From assembly GCA_032622095.1 (NCBI GenBank), contig CP136064.1, forward strand, positions 171,688,310-171,752,309: a DNA stretch of 64,000 nt, given 5' to 3'. This document shows, piece after piece, positions 37,027 through 49,250 of the stretch. The notes beneath the pieces were generated by a model. It was not told where the DNA came from and did no database searches. It saw only the letters and a program-made list of their open reading frames with translations. The translations under genes were made by a program, and so were the position numbers. This stretch comes from Siphonodentalium dalli (lineage: Eukaryota > Mollusca > Scaphopoda > Gadilida > Siphonodentaliidae). Positions within the stretch are counted from its first letter, which is position 1. Every line of letters begins with the position of its first letter.

Positions 37027-38384
37027 GCCTTCATTGAGCCACGAGTGACTCCCGAGAAGAGGATCACATATTATATGATACCCTATCCTACGGAGGATCA
37101 CATATTGTTTGATATCTACACCCGTGCGCATGGCCATCACCATTTTAGGATTAGGACATCGATGTAATCCTGAGGCAGCGTTTTCTTGCGATGTCGTTCG
37201 CATCGCATGTCGCGCGCAAACACACACTGCCTCCACAGTATGGTCGTCAGGCGGTTAGACCCGGACAAATTTGTATGGAAGCCGTTTTGGTCTCAAAATG
37301 TGCGGATTGATTTGTAGAAAAATATATACTAAATCCGGTTTGGGAAAAATTCCAATTCAACATGGCGTCCAAAATCGGAAAATTCTGAATTTATGCGGTA
37401 GGTGCACAATTAATGCCAAACTCGTAATAAATTGATAATGATTAATCGTAAACCATATATGTATAATAGATGTCAAAAAATGGCCGCCAAAATTTACAAA
37501 ATTGAATGAAATTTACAATTTGTGCAGAATTGAATAGCTAGTCATGAAAGAGTGAATATACGTTCGAATTATGCGAGAACGAATTATTGCAAAGTATAAG
37601 GGAACTTTTGATAAGAGATGTACGAATTATCTAAAGTGTATCTCACGAGAGAGCGTGCAAGCGAAACCAGGGTCTTATACAGCAAATAAATATGGAATTA
37701 TGGGCGCCCAGAAACGGAAAATAACGCAATTGTATCGTATCTGTTTATCTCGATTCGTGTGATGTATGTGTATAATTAAACAGTTTAATGGGATTTAATA
37801 GAGATGTATTGATTCTGTTACCTTTTCTAGAAGCACAAAGATATGTCATCAGAGCAGTCTCACGAATGTGACCGATCATAATTTATTCTGATATCTACAA
37901 CATCAAACCTGTCAAAATTATCTGTTATATATAACAGTATGAGAGATATTCAATGAATACTGGGTAAAATGTGTAGATCCTATTGCCTCCGATCAAGTGG
38001 TGAAAATGGAATGTTTCGCTTTTTTCACAAGAATGCATGGTGCTATACTAAGAATGCATTTTTTATCAAAACACAAAGGAGTACCATAGACTATCTTCAA
38101 TAAATTCTGAACTTATCCGAAATGGTCTACATACTCTGTGGCAGAGACTGTGTTTATACCTGGAAATACTATTTGATTATATTCACCAAGGCCATGTGTA
38201 CACGAAACATACTACGTTTTCTGCGACCACATAACTGCGTTTACCCATTCTGTCTAATGTTACAAATATCTGCTGCACACAACATCATAAATGGCAACAA
38301 TGAGTGAATGGTCAACTCTGAAATAACAGCTTTGAAGATGCATAATTCGAATTAGCGCTCGCAAATTACCATTTCCTTGGCTCC
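37027..38384. other. non-coding, GGCCGCCAAAAT-type repeat at 37355-37510
   Basis: CATGGCGTCCAAAATCGGAA and ATGGCCGCCAAAATTTAC mark two units of the dispersed repeat seen again near 61.4 kb. No gene. Confidence 0.45.
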
Positions 38385-38504
38385 GGGGGGGGGGGGGGGG
38401 TAAAAATATTTGATTCGAGTCGAGGAACCCACCCATCAAAGCTCAGAGTGATCAGATATCGATGTTTGAAATATATTATTTTTCACCACCGACAATTTTA
38501 AGTG

Positions 38505-38680
38505 GCCCAAATTGCGGATGAAGATTTATAACTCTAAAATCAAGTGTTTTTTTTTTTGTGTCAGATATTTGACAAACAGGCAAAGTTTCGTTGAACAAAA
38601 TGTTAATAAATAACAGGTTTTGGGCATTTTTATACTATATAGTTGACCATCGAATCGGATTGAGTACCTTTAAATGACTA
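38505..38680 (+). repeat. repeat shared with 121-430
   Basis: This is the shorter, deleted copy of the repeat at 121-430, in the same orientation. It begins about 100 bp after the 16-base G-tract at 38385-38400. Confidence 0.65.
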
Positions 38681-39471
38681 TCACCTGATATTTAGCATAT
38701 GTATATGGGTGGCGTTGGTGAGATATTTTCAAACAACACGATACTGAAAACTAATATTGTGTATTTCGCGGTAGCATATTCCAGTTGTAAACTGCCGACT
38801 GAAGTAATTTTAACGGAAGTTTCTACTAATAAAGCGGTTTGGTAGCAACATGAAACTTAGTATTACATAAAATGTACGATGTACCGTCTCTTCGATCTGG
38901 TGAGATGGGGTGCTAATCTGTTGAGGAGATAGGTGTTCTTATACACTATGATAAGCATTGCATGCGACATACGTGTATGGTTTATTATCACGGAGAGTGT
39001 TGAAAATACCGGAAATGTAACTAATTTTTTTACCGCAAGGGTGTGAACTTAAAATTCTGCGTTATATTCAATAATTAATCAACATTCCGAATAAATCAAC
39101 CACGTATTGTGTGGCGAAACATTACTTCGTGTGTTGCATGCCCGAAATTATTATTTTTGGCCCGACTTTTGGATGCATTATAAGCAGAAAATTCGAATTT
39201 AAATAAACGGGTTTAACTTGTGTTGCAGTGACCGACACATCCTTCAGACGAATCTGCTTCAATGATATGTGTATACCTTTAATGATATGTGTACCTTCAA
39301 CGATATTCAACAATACACTTGTATAATATCAATACGTATTTTCTCTTCTAGGCGGTTATCCAATATGTAGTTTTCGACGTGGCGTGGATCGGAGTTGCGG
39401 CCATTTTGACAGCCATTTCATGGCAGCGATTACATTAGTTTCTGTCTGTTTCACTATATATATATATATAT

Positions 39472-39531
39472 ATCGAAATTTGTCGGTGAGCCATTCGTCG
39501 CTCACGTTGTGATCAATCTCACACACATCTT

Positions 39532-39585
<54 letters not shown>
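39472..39585. repeat. (TA)n tract grown inside a repeat
   Basis: CGAAATTTGTCG..GTGAGCCATTCGTCGCTCAC leads into 26 TA units (39534-39585). The direct repeat at 40908-40975 has the same left part but only GATATACTG at that place. Confidence 0.85.
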
Positions 39586-39587
<2 letters not shown>

Positions 39588-39864
39588 GCTTCCGTTCTCT
39601 AATTTCAGACAAACTGGTATACATCGGATGGAGGAGTAAGGCGTTTTGGTGTCGCCGATGAGGAATATTGTCGAAAAACCTACTTCCCCAAAGCCGGAAA
39701 TGGGGCATTTTTAAAATTGCTGTAAAAATATTTCCTCAAAGCGGATTTTAGAGGATTGTGTATATGTTATACATGGGACTTTCATTCATAGCATGACATC
39801 CAAAATGCTTCTATAAAAAATTATTCTCAGTGGACGCCCATATTGGGATACTACGACCACGGTA

Positions 39865-40749
39865 CCACGCTGGTCATCCTATAATCTCCGCTGCGGACTA
39901 TTACAGTTAGAGTTTTCCCACACCATGCAGGCTAGTCTAATTAGTTAAAAGTAGTCAATTTAGAAGTTATACCAACAAATGGAAGACGCATATGAAGGCA
40001 AAGCCTATAAATGCTGTTGTAGGAGTTCAGATAAAATTCAGGTATTATAGTTCTCGAGAAAAACACAATCTTAGTCGAGCGCATTCGGAACTTCGGGGTA
40101 AATTTAAGTTTCATTCAGCAAAATTGTCAATACAGACACTTCTCGAGAATTGTTTTTAAAAAACACGGATCAGTCTATATGGGAAGCTCTACCCGTGACG
40201 TGTTTTGATAATAAAAACCCCAAAATCCCTATCCAGTAACTCGAATAAAGACATCTTTCAAACATAGGGTACATCGATAAAGTAAAACGTAATACGGGCA
40301 GGAGTAAACTCCGAATCTTGGCCGCGTCGGGGTTTACTCAGACACCGTGGAGTGTCACATGCAATTGTCAATATTTTCCTACAAGTTTAAATGCAACAAA
40401 TTCCCATTTGAATGTAGATTTAGTTATCTATATCAATGGAACGTTGACAACGTTGTCCAAATTTATCAACACGCACTATCTTGAAGCTGAAAACGCACAC
40501 AACTGAAACAGAGAAGCCAATTCTCACACTTCATCGAGCATTTCGTCACTTTATTGAGCTTTATTCGTCGAACTATTAACATTCGGTTGAAGTTGGGTTC
40601 ATCACGCACCCCATGGATCCGGAGTTATGTCCGAAGAAAAATAATTAATAACAAAATATCCCTCAAACAAACCTGTATTCTTCACAACCCGCAACGGGGT
40701 TTACTCAATATTTGCCCGTATAGCGGGTATTATAGGATGACCATCGTGG
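39865..40749. mobile_element. possible TIR element
   Basis: CCACGCTGGTCATCCTATAA at 39865 matches the complement of 40729-40749 with one difference, and the likeness extends inward (CCGCT). The interior has GGGTTTACTC words and no recognisable gene. Confidence 0.45.
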
Positions 40750-40907
40750 CTATATATGCAGAGTGTTCTAATCCGACGAAACGCGCCGAAAACGCCATGT
40801 GGAAGGGTCATTAACCAGAGTAGAGATTCATGGCATGGTCTACTGAAAATCACTTCTATTTAATATGAGGCTATTTGATTGGAGTCTGCTGGACAAATGT
40901 AATAAAA

Positions 40908-40975
40908 ATCGAAATTTGTCGTGAGCCAATCGTCGCTCACGTTGTGATCAATCTCACCCACAGCTTAGATATACT
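40908..40975. repeat. copy of 39472-39540 without the (TA)n
   Basis: About 65 bp match 39472-39540, including the small hairpin GTGAGC..GCTCAC, followed by CTTAGATATACTG and later GGTATAC..GGATGGAG, which also follows the (TA)n tract in the other copy. Confidence 0.8.
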
Positions 40976-41300
40976 GTGGTATACGGATGGAGAGTGGTTT
41001 AGTGATGAATATACTTTTATTGAGTTGAACACCCACGAAGTATATATTGGACGTGGCATAGCAGCACAGACACGAACATTCAATAATGAGTGTCTATGGC
41101 ACCGGAATAAATGCTCATCTTCGCTCTGTTGTTCTTTGTTTACAAAAAAACTGCAATCCGAATCGATCATTCAGAGACCGAAATATAACCCAGAATGTGT
41201 TTCTTGATTCTATTGAAAGCGCAATTCAAGCAAGTGAATTTAACGCGAAACGCCGCTACCGGACTCTTCGTATGTGTGTTGAGCTTCAGCCGTTACCATA

Positions 41301-41573
41301 ATGGGTGTCCTACTTTTGTTGGCTCTGTTGGTGTATTGCTGTATCCACGAAACAATGAGTGACTTTGGTCACTTTGCAACGGTTAGTGTAAGTTATAAGA
41401 TGAATGGTCACGAGTTGGCGAACGAAGATAATATCGTCATGGCAACAAAAGTCAGGTCAAGTATCGAATGTGGCTCCGAATGTACCCGAATTCCAAATGT
41501 AAATCGTTCACAAGAAACGGCACAGCATGCCGCATGTTCAGTGACAACAGTGGACATCTATCGTCGCCGGAAG
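41301..41573 (+). CDS. signal-peptide first exon, possible PAN/apple-domain start
   Basis: The ATG at 41301 has a good context (ATAATGG). Residues 1-20 form a signal peptide: MGVLLLLALLVYCCI then a short polar stretch. The mature part has a spaced Cys pattern, with SSIECGSECTRIPNV and later AACSVTTVDIY. This resembles the first half of PAN/apple domains, in which a Cys-x-x-x-Cys helix is followed by Cys-x-hydrophobic strands, but the match is partial. A strong donor, AAG|GTAAGC, ends the exon after 91 codons in phase 0 at 41573; the unspliced frame runs to 41759. No matching downstream exon is evident on this strand before 42958. It is either the first exon of a gene with a long intron or an orphan exon. 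The secretory signal and the donor are seen; the domain name is an inference. Confidence 0.45.
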
Positions 41574-42957
41574 GTAAGCTTTAAGGGGGACATAACCCTT
41601 TATTCAGTCGCATATGACCAAAATGTGCGCACTACAAGCTGTTATCAGGGTTCAAGCTGTCATAGGCTAAATTGGCCTTTTTTACAAAACAAAACAAATC
41701 CATTTGGCCCAACTTTTGGCCAAAGTTTTGTTTTACCCCAAAATCGGAAAACTATTTAAAAACCCTGATTTTGTAACGGGGGCGACATGAGAATAAAATT
41801 TATAGTATTATCATCTGCTAATTGATTAGGTGATAGCCTATCACCATTGCCACGATTACATCTAGTTCCACAAATCGGTGTCCACCCTGTAACCATCTCA
41901 GATGAGGGGAAAATAATCGGCCTCCCTTTTGATAATAAAATACGCCATTTCATATATGGATGTGGTAGAATGTGGAATATTCGCAAATGTATCCATTTCA
42001 AAGAAACTGCATAGCATTCGGGAAATATATCCCGTGGGGTACATGTAAACATATATAGGTACACCTCGACCGTGGGGAGAATGGAGGAATAATTGAAATA
42101 GAATACGTCAATGATCAGTATCACAGGTATTAGGCACAAATAAAAAAAAATTTAATTTAAATCTCGGAAAGCTATCTATCTCATTTTTGATAGAGGTCAG
42201 CATTTTTCTCTACAAGAGCAACATTTTATTTTTTATTCATCTGTAATTGACCAAATAATCATAGTTTTCAAAAAAGTTTGGTTCGCCGTCGTATTTGAGA
42301 TTAGTGAACATAGAAAAACATTTAAAGTTGATAAATCAAATTTATTTGGTTGGTACCCGAAACGTCCGTCCAATGAAAAATAAAAAAATCAAACAATCCA
42401 ACCCCTAAATCACCGAAATCTATACTCTAATCATCAAACTAAATAGCCATATTATCAAACAGACATTGTTTCACGAAGGACAGCTAATTTGGGTGTGGTA
42501 CTCAACATACATCGAGTTTAATAACGATTTTTGTCTTTTTTTTCCGTCAGTTTTACAGATAGTCCTAACTTATATGTCGACACTGTTGGTGTTAAAATTA
42601 CTACATCATACCATATCTCTACTTGAAAGGAGACTAGTGTTGGTTAATTTGGATGTTCCTGCCATTTGGAGCCAAAAACTGTAATTCTTGCTGAAAAATC
42701 ATTCTTTTTCACGGAAATATGTTTTTTAAAACATTATCATTCAAACAATGTTGCAAAAGTGCCAAACTATTTAATAAATATGGTGTAGTAGTTATGTGAT
42801 AATATGTAGAAAGAAGTTGACAGAAATTGTGAACATTCTGTGAGTTATTGGATATTGGCTACCCCTCCCGAAACACGTTTTTTGTCGCATAATTACATCA
42901 TTCTGATGGCTATTACCTTTACAAAATTTCCTAAATGATCTTAATGGGACACTGAAA
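41574..42957. other. nothing recognised
   Basis: Would be intron if the 41301 exon belongs to a longer gene. The frames 41756-42139 (minus) and 42466-42684 show no family. No acceptor with a matching continuation was found by eye. Confidence 0.4.
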
Positions 42958-44714
42958 AACTAAGTTCGTGGGACACGGTTTTGCTCATGTACTGGAGAAT
43001 CACCCATCTATGGTAAATGAACAATTTTCACTTCTGAGTTTACCAGAAATTGAAAATTTACTCCATTGTCAGATGTGGCTGAATTATGACTAAGTAGCGT
43101 CTAAATAACAAGAAAATAGAGCTGGCAAAAATTATGTTCTGACGTTTTTCTCGATATTTCGATTTTATCGCGTTTGGGTAAAAATTAAACGTCATTACCC
43201 AAACGCCCTTCAGCAGTAGTATAAATGCGCCTTATTCGAGAAATCGGTAAAATAGACCAAACTATGCTATTTTATTCCATTTTTTTTATACTATTTTATC
43301 AAATACCTCGTTTCAAGTAACTTCTTGGTGTATATGGTGTCATTTCGCATATGTAACAAAGACATTGGGCCCTATTTATATAGAAATTAGTGATAATTAT
43401 TCCTGATATTTCGCGGATAAGCAAAAATGATGAGCAACTTCGGTGCGCAAACGCATGCCAGATTTACTTATATATCGACGGTGTAATCGTAAAATTTGAG
43501 TCGTTTAATTTTGCGTTTGGGTAATGACGATTTTGTTTTGGTAATGACGCATCGTTTGTATAATGGCGCTGGTCGGTCTTGTTTGCAACATGGATTCAAC
43601 GAATTCCAGGTAAAACAATTGTATTAGCGTAAATATTCGAATTTGATATCCACTTGTATGTTAAACTGCGTATATATAACGATATAGTGAAAATAAAAAT
43701 CGTCATTATGTATACCCAAACGTCATTACCCAAACGCGTTCAGCGATTCTGCAATGGCGCGTTTTGGTAATGACGCGTTTGGGTAATGACTATTTTCACT
43801 TTGTCGTGCCAGTATATTTCGAATATTTCCCCAACACTGGAATAAACTAATTTATGAACACATTTACCATATGTGCGTCCAAATACAGTTTTATCATTCA
43901 CCTCCATCATATAAAATTATAATTATCTGCTTTAAATATAAAAGCCGCGTCATTACCCAAACGCTAAATAGCGTTTGGGTAATGACGATGTTCAATTCGT
44001 CATGCTCTAATATTTCAAATATCTTCCACCCAAGGTAAAACAACTAGTTTATGTGCGAATCGACACTACGTGCGTTAAAAAACACTCGGTCCTTCACCTT
44101 GGGTTTATTTAAAATTCAAATTGTATGCGTTTGGGTAATGACGCCGAATAAACCTACGATTTCGATTTCGACTCTCAAAATCAGAAAGATATAAAATTGC
44201 ACGACGATATGACACTCAGTTATATTTGTTTTCGACAAAACATAACACACGCCTCACTCTGCAGCTCGAAAGAAATGCAGATTTTTTTTGTGTGAAAGTA
44301 CAAGCCGTCTTTAACATGCGTTTGGGTAATGATTCTTGAGAACGGGAGAGGTTTTTTGGAAGGCTGTGCGAGCTTTTGACTATTATTATGTTGATTTTCG
44401 TCACAAAATTCAATTTTTATAGTATTCTGTTCAAAATTCCACACCTGGATGTGGATATATATCGAGGAAACAAGTTCGCCGGCGATCGGGAATTCGGGGA
44501 ATATTTATGGCTCTTGGTTGGGACATGCTATTTCTTGATATATAGCCGAGTTCAGTCATTGAAAATATAAATGTTGGTACTTTGATACCAAACCTGTTTT
44601 ATCCCTAATTAATGCTCGTAACATCAGCTAAAAGAGGATACACATATCCTGGTGATAGGACAGCTGGTGCAGTTTATATTAAGAACTAAGTTCGTGGGAC
44701 ACGGTTTTGCTCAT
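42958..44714. mobile_element. relative of the 4.5-8.7 kb element, with GTTTGGGTAATGACG arrays
   Basis: About thirteen sites read GTTTGGGTAATGACG or close variants in both orientations (43172, 43190, 43515, 43535, 43554, 43721, 43761, 43777, 43948, 43972, 44129, 44320). Their flanks align with those of the GTTAGTGTAATGACG sites in 4556-8704, for example the following GAATAAA and ATTCT. A perfect 31 bp direct repeat at 42958-42988 and 44684-44714 matches the right terminus of that element (GGACA..GTTTTGCTCA). The left copy therefore looks like the right end of a preceding unit, that is, two units head to tail. No transposase. Confidence 0.6.
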
Positions 44715-44717
44715 TCC

Positions 44718-44850
44718 TAATGGCGCTTTCGCTTTCTCGCGCCGAAACATGCGCTAAAAAGTTCGCCATTATATAGCGCATGTTTCGGCGTGCGCCGAAA
44801 GCGACACAAGCGACGAAATGTGCGACTAATGGCGCATGTTTTGGCGATTG
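44718..44850. repeat. GC-rich hairpins
   Basis: CGCCGAAACATGCGCT (about 44740) and AGCGCATGTTTCGGCG (about 44774) are complementary, with TTCGCCATTATAT in the loop. GGCGCATGTTTTGGCG at about 44831 is a third arm. The stretch follows directly on the 31 bp repeat ending at 44714. Confidence 0.7.
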
Positions 44851-44939
44851 TGTCATAAAAATTGAGTATCGCCAGTGGCTTGCTTCACTCATAATTGATG
44901 TACCAGTACTTATTTACTTGAAATTGGCCCAAAAACACA

Positions 44940-45965
44940 TATTTTCATGTCATCATCATCCATGTCCCATGAATGTGTGTCTCCATCCCGGATCTCTAGT
45001 ATATTTGATTAACTGGACATCTCCTGCACAGATATATACATATCCACGGTCATAAAAAGGGAATTAGGGGTCCCTGTGGGCTTGCTTCCCTTATATGGTT
45101 TGCTTATTGACTTAAAATTTGGTAAAAAAAATAAACCCTATTTTCATGTTATCAGCATCTCTGCCCCACGAATGTGTGTCTCCACCCCGGAGTTCTAGTA
45201 AATTTTAGTAAGGGGATATCTCCTGCACAGATATATATATAGCATGTCCATGGTAATAAAAAGGGAATTATGAGTTATTGGTGGACTGCTTCCCGCATAA
45301 TTATGGTGGGCCTATATAGACTCGAATTTTGAATACAAAACATTTCCAAATGCATATCAGCATCCGTGCCCCATGAATGTGTCTCCACCCCGGAGTTCTA
45401 GTAAATTCCAGTAAAGGGACTTCTCTTGCACAGATATATACAATTTCGATGGTCATAGAAAGTGAATTAGGGGTCCCTGGGGGCTTGCTTTCCTCATATG
45501 GTGTACTTATTGACTTAAAATTTGGTAAAAACCCCTATTTTCATATCATCCGCATCCCTGCCCCATGAATGTCTCTCCACACTGGAGCTCTAATGTATTT
45601 GATTGAAGGGGCATTTCCTGCACAGCTACATACAATATCAATGGTAATAAACATGGAATTAGGAGTCCCTGTGGACTTGCTGCCCTCATATTGTGTACTA
45701 TTTGAAAAAACACCCGCATATTTTCATATAATCAGCATCCTTGCCCTACAATTGAGTGTCTCCAACTCTGAGCTCTAGTATATTTAAGTAAAGGAACATC
45801 TCCTGCACAGATCTGTACCATAAAATGGTATTTAGGGGTTACTGGGGGGTTGCTTCCCTCATATGGTTGGCCTATATCGACTCGAAAATTGAAGAAAACC
45901 CCTCTTTCCATATATATATGCATATTATCAACATCCCGGTCCCAAGAATTGATTTCTCAATCCCG
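44940..45965. repeat. tandem array, about 200 bp unit, six copies
   Basis: The block with CATCCCTGCCCCATGAATGTG, then CCTGCACAGATATATAC and CCCTCATATGGTGTACTTAT-like words, starts near 44941, 45141, 45353, 45538, 45720 and 45921 (offsets 182-212 bp). Copies diverge by 15-30 percent by eye. Frames of 60-90 codons here follow the repeat. Confidence 0.8.
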
Positions 45966-45989
45966 GAGTGCTACTATTATTATTTGATT

Positions 45990-48900
45990 CTGAACTAAGC
46001 CCTCAGTGGACGTAAGCACGTTATTCCGTTGGATGGCTCCGTCCACAATGAAAACCCAGTATAAAGACCGTTCATAATTATGGTAGGCCGTGAGTTGGTT
46101 CATTCGTGTTATTTTCCAGTCTATTTTCTTAAAATAAGCACAATTCGTGCTTATTTCATATTTAAATATTTCCAAATGGGGCTTTTTTAATAACCAGAGT
46201 TTAGGTCCATATATATAGAGCGTATTTGAGTTATCAAATAATGCCAATATGAATTGATCTCGCGCAAATAAAAAAAGCCAAATTGTGTTTATTTTCTCGA
46301 GAACAGACTTGATTTTACAGCCTGTTCTTGTGAAAAGTACATTCCGTTATTATTTTGAATGTTGCGTTTTAGGCCCATATGGAGAGTATTTGAGAAAAAG
46401 ACGCTCATATGGGTGTAAAACGTAGCGTTCAATATAAGAACGATATGGGCTTATTTCAATACGAAATAAGCCCATATTGGCACTATTTATTCTACTTTTT
46501 CATCAATACGAGAACTCTCTGTGAATATATAGGTCCAATTTGAACCTTTTGGCACGATGATATGTTAGGAATTTTAGTTGGACTGGCGGCACAATAAGAA
46601 TCCACAATCAGTATGTAGACCCGTGCCTGTTGTGGTTATATATGTCCACAGAGGCGATTTAGTGGTGTTTAGAGGGACTATAATTGCAGGCACAATAATA
46701 ATCGACAGGGATAGCACCGTGGTTGTATTGGGTATACATATAGAGGCGATTTAGTAACGAAAAAATTATTTACGCCCAATTTGTGAACAGCTGAAAGGGC
46801 ATAAATGACCAGTTTGTAGATGGAATGTTTAGTGGTATAACAAGAATGCACAATGATAACCCCGTTGTTGCTGTGGTTATTCAGCCTGTTCTGCCAAAAA
46901 CCGAACATTATCAGCTTAGAATAGAAAATATTTTAGGCAGATAATCTGCTTAGAGTTGCCTCATTTTGAGTTGAAAATGGGATCGTTTTAGTCACGTTAT
47001 TGACTCACAATGAGGAACTTCTAGGCAGATTATGTGCGGACAACGATAAAAGTAAGCCAACTTACGACTTTTCATGTGTCTGCTCTTTAATATGTGTTTT
47101 CACTATGGCCCGCGCCATAAAACGAAATAATGGGTATGAGTTCATTACCTGCTTATTTTAGAAGCAAATAATCATATTGTGTACCCATTTCAAATTACCT
47201 CCTAGTTTAAAACTGATTTAAACCCCCATTGGTGGTCCAGCCAAACCGGGTCTAAGTGGGCGTTTTTGTCGTTTAGTGGCCAGCTGATTGACAACTCCAG
47301 TCGGTGATATGAGCATGCGGTCAAACTACCATGTTACCAAGCGGAACAAAAGGAAGGCTGATGTAATGCTTACTGACACGTCCTCAATTATCGCGTGCGA
47401 ATGAATCAACTGTGACATTATAACACCAGTCTGCAGTCGCCACGTAGATTCGCCCTCACTCGAGATTATTTACAGCTCCACCCTTTGACTGATTGTTTGA
47501 CAATTCTAAACCGCGATGAAGCAAAGACGGATTCGTCATCTCAGATTTAGCCTCGGTAAAGATGGTTTAGCTGCACCGCCGAATTATATGGTTTAGTTGC
47601 CGGTTTAAGCTTATAAAACACAAAAACAATATCGAAATTGACAAAAACTTATCCCCACACACTGTATATATGCGAGTGCTTCTCGCATATAAATTTCCGA
47701 TCAAAATATGCTTGCTGTCGTTATTATTGACTTTCGCAATCAATAAAACGAGGCGGTCCGCTATAGGAAAGTACGAATAATTATTTCGACGATACAGAGA
47801 CACTACTACCAAACCGCTGGTCTTGCTGGACCAGGTTTAAACCAGAGATGACGAATGCGTCACTTAGAACTGCGGTCTCGGGTTTAGACCATGGATTTAG
47901 CTGACTCATGGCGGTTTAACCTAGAGGTTTACGTAGACCAGGTTTAAACCTGAGATGACGAATCCGGCCGTGGGTTATTTGTCTACATAGGCGATTTAGC
48001 GAATGACTTATGATAAATGTTTGAACAGCTCTATGGGCATATATGACCTAGTTTGGGATTTTTCGATGAACTGGTGGCGGCACAAGAAAAATCCACAAGG
48101 AGAGCTTCGTGGCTGCTATGGTTCCGCGTAAAAGTGCTCTTATGCAACGAAACATTGCATTTAACCCAATATTATGACCCAACGAACGAACCAATGTTTT
48201 AAACAGCTGGACGGGCACACATAATATTATTTGTAATTTTCAACATATTTTCGTACAAATTGGTTCACACTGGACCGAATTAACCACATAGGTTTATTTT
48301 GAACTTATTTGATTCTCAAATTATACCGTTGAATGGCACGGGCCATAGTGAATACGCAATACAACGAACGTACACCTAGTAAGTCGTGAGTTGGCTTATC
48401 GTGTTATTTTCCAACGTGTTCTTGTGAAAACAAGCACACTACCGACTTATTTCATATTGAAATAGTCCAATATACGGCTGCTTTAATACTCAGAATAATT
48501 AGGCCCATATGGAGCGTATTTCAGCTTTCAAATGATGCAAATATGAGCTTATTTTACGCAATTATAAAATAAGTCCGTATTGTGCTCTCGTGAAAAGAAG
48601 CACAACACGGGCTTATTTTTTATGTTGCGTTTAGGCCCATATAGAGCGTATATATTTGTGAAAACATGCTCTATATCCTGTCTATATCCGGGCATAAAAC
48701 ACGGCGTTGAAACTATGTGAATAGGTGGGCCAAATTTGCACCTATTGGCACGAGGATTGTATTTAAAGATGGAACAAGTGCAACCATGTTTTCCCGAAAA
48801 TCCGCACAGTATCAGCTTATAATATAATTGGTCTTAGTTAGATAATCTGCTTAGAATCGCCTCATGTTGAGTCAATAATAAACTGAAAATGATAGCGTTT

Positions 48901-49250
48901 TAGTCACATTATCGACTCATGGCTTCATCACATATTGCTAATGTGAGGACAGTGAGATAAATAAACCAACTCACGACTTATCGGATGTACGTTGTTTGAA
49001 ATGTGCTTTCACTGTCGCCCGCGCCATAAAATGGAATAATGGATGAGTACATTATCTGCTTATTTCAGAATAAAATTATCCAAATATGAATCTATTTGCA
49101 CAATATAAATTGATTATGTGCGTATTTGCACGAGGATATGTTGCAAAGTTTGGTAATGTTTAGATGGACTAGTGACTGCACAAGACGAATCCACAAGGAT
49201 AGCACCGTGGTTGCAGTGGTTATGCCAACAGAAGATGTGCACATATGACT
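45990..49250. repeat. duplicated block rich in AATAAGC hairpins
   Basis: Sequence at 45990-47200 recurs in the same order at 48280-49150, sharing GTGAGTTGGCTTATCGTGTT, TAGGCCCATATGGAGCGTAT, CAGATAATCTGCTTAGA and CCCGCGCCATAAAA. Perfect hairpins occur inside, such as GGGCTTATTTC..GAAATAAGCCC (46447-46474). Short units with AATCCACAAGGATAGCACCG appear near 46600, 46700, 48085 and 49187. The element at 47529-47976 lies between the two blocks. Confidence 0.65.
47529..47976. mobile_element. TIR element inside the 46-49 kb repeats
   Basis: GGATTCGTCATCTCAG then TTTA at the left is inverted at the right (CTGAGATGACGAATCC, to about 47976). A third copy of the terminal word lies at 47837-47853, so the right end is duplicated. 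It separates the two halves of a longer repeat. No transposase. Confidence 0.65.
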
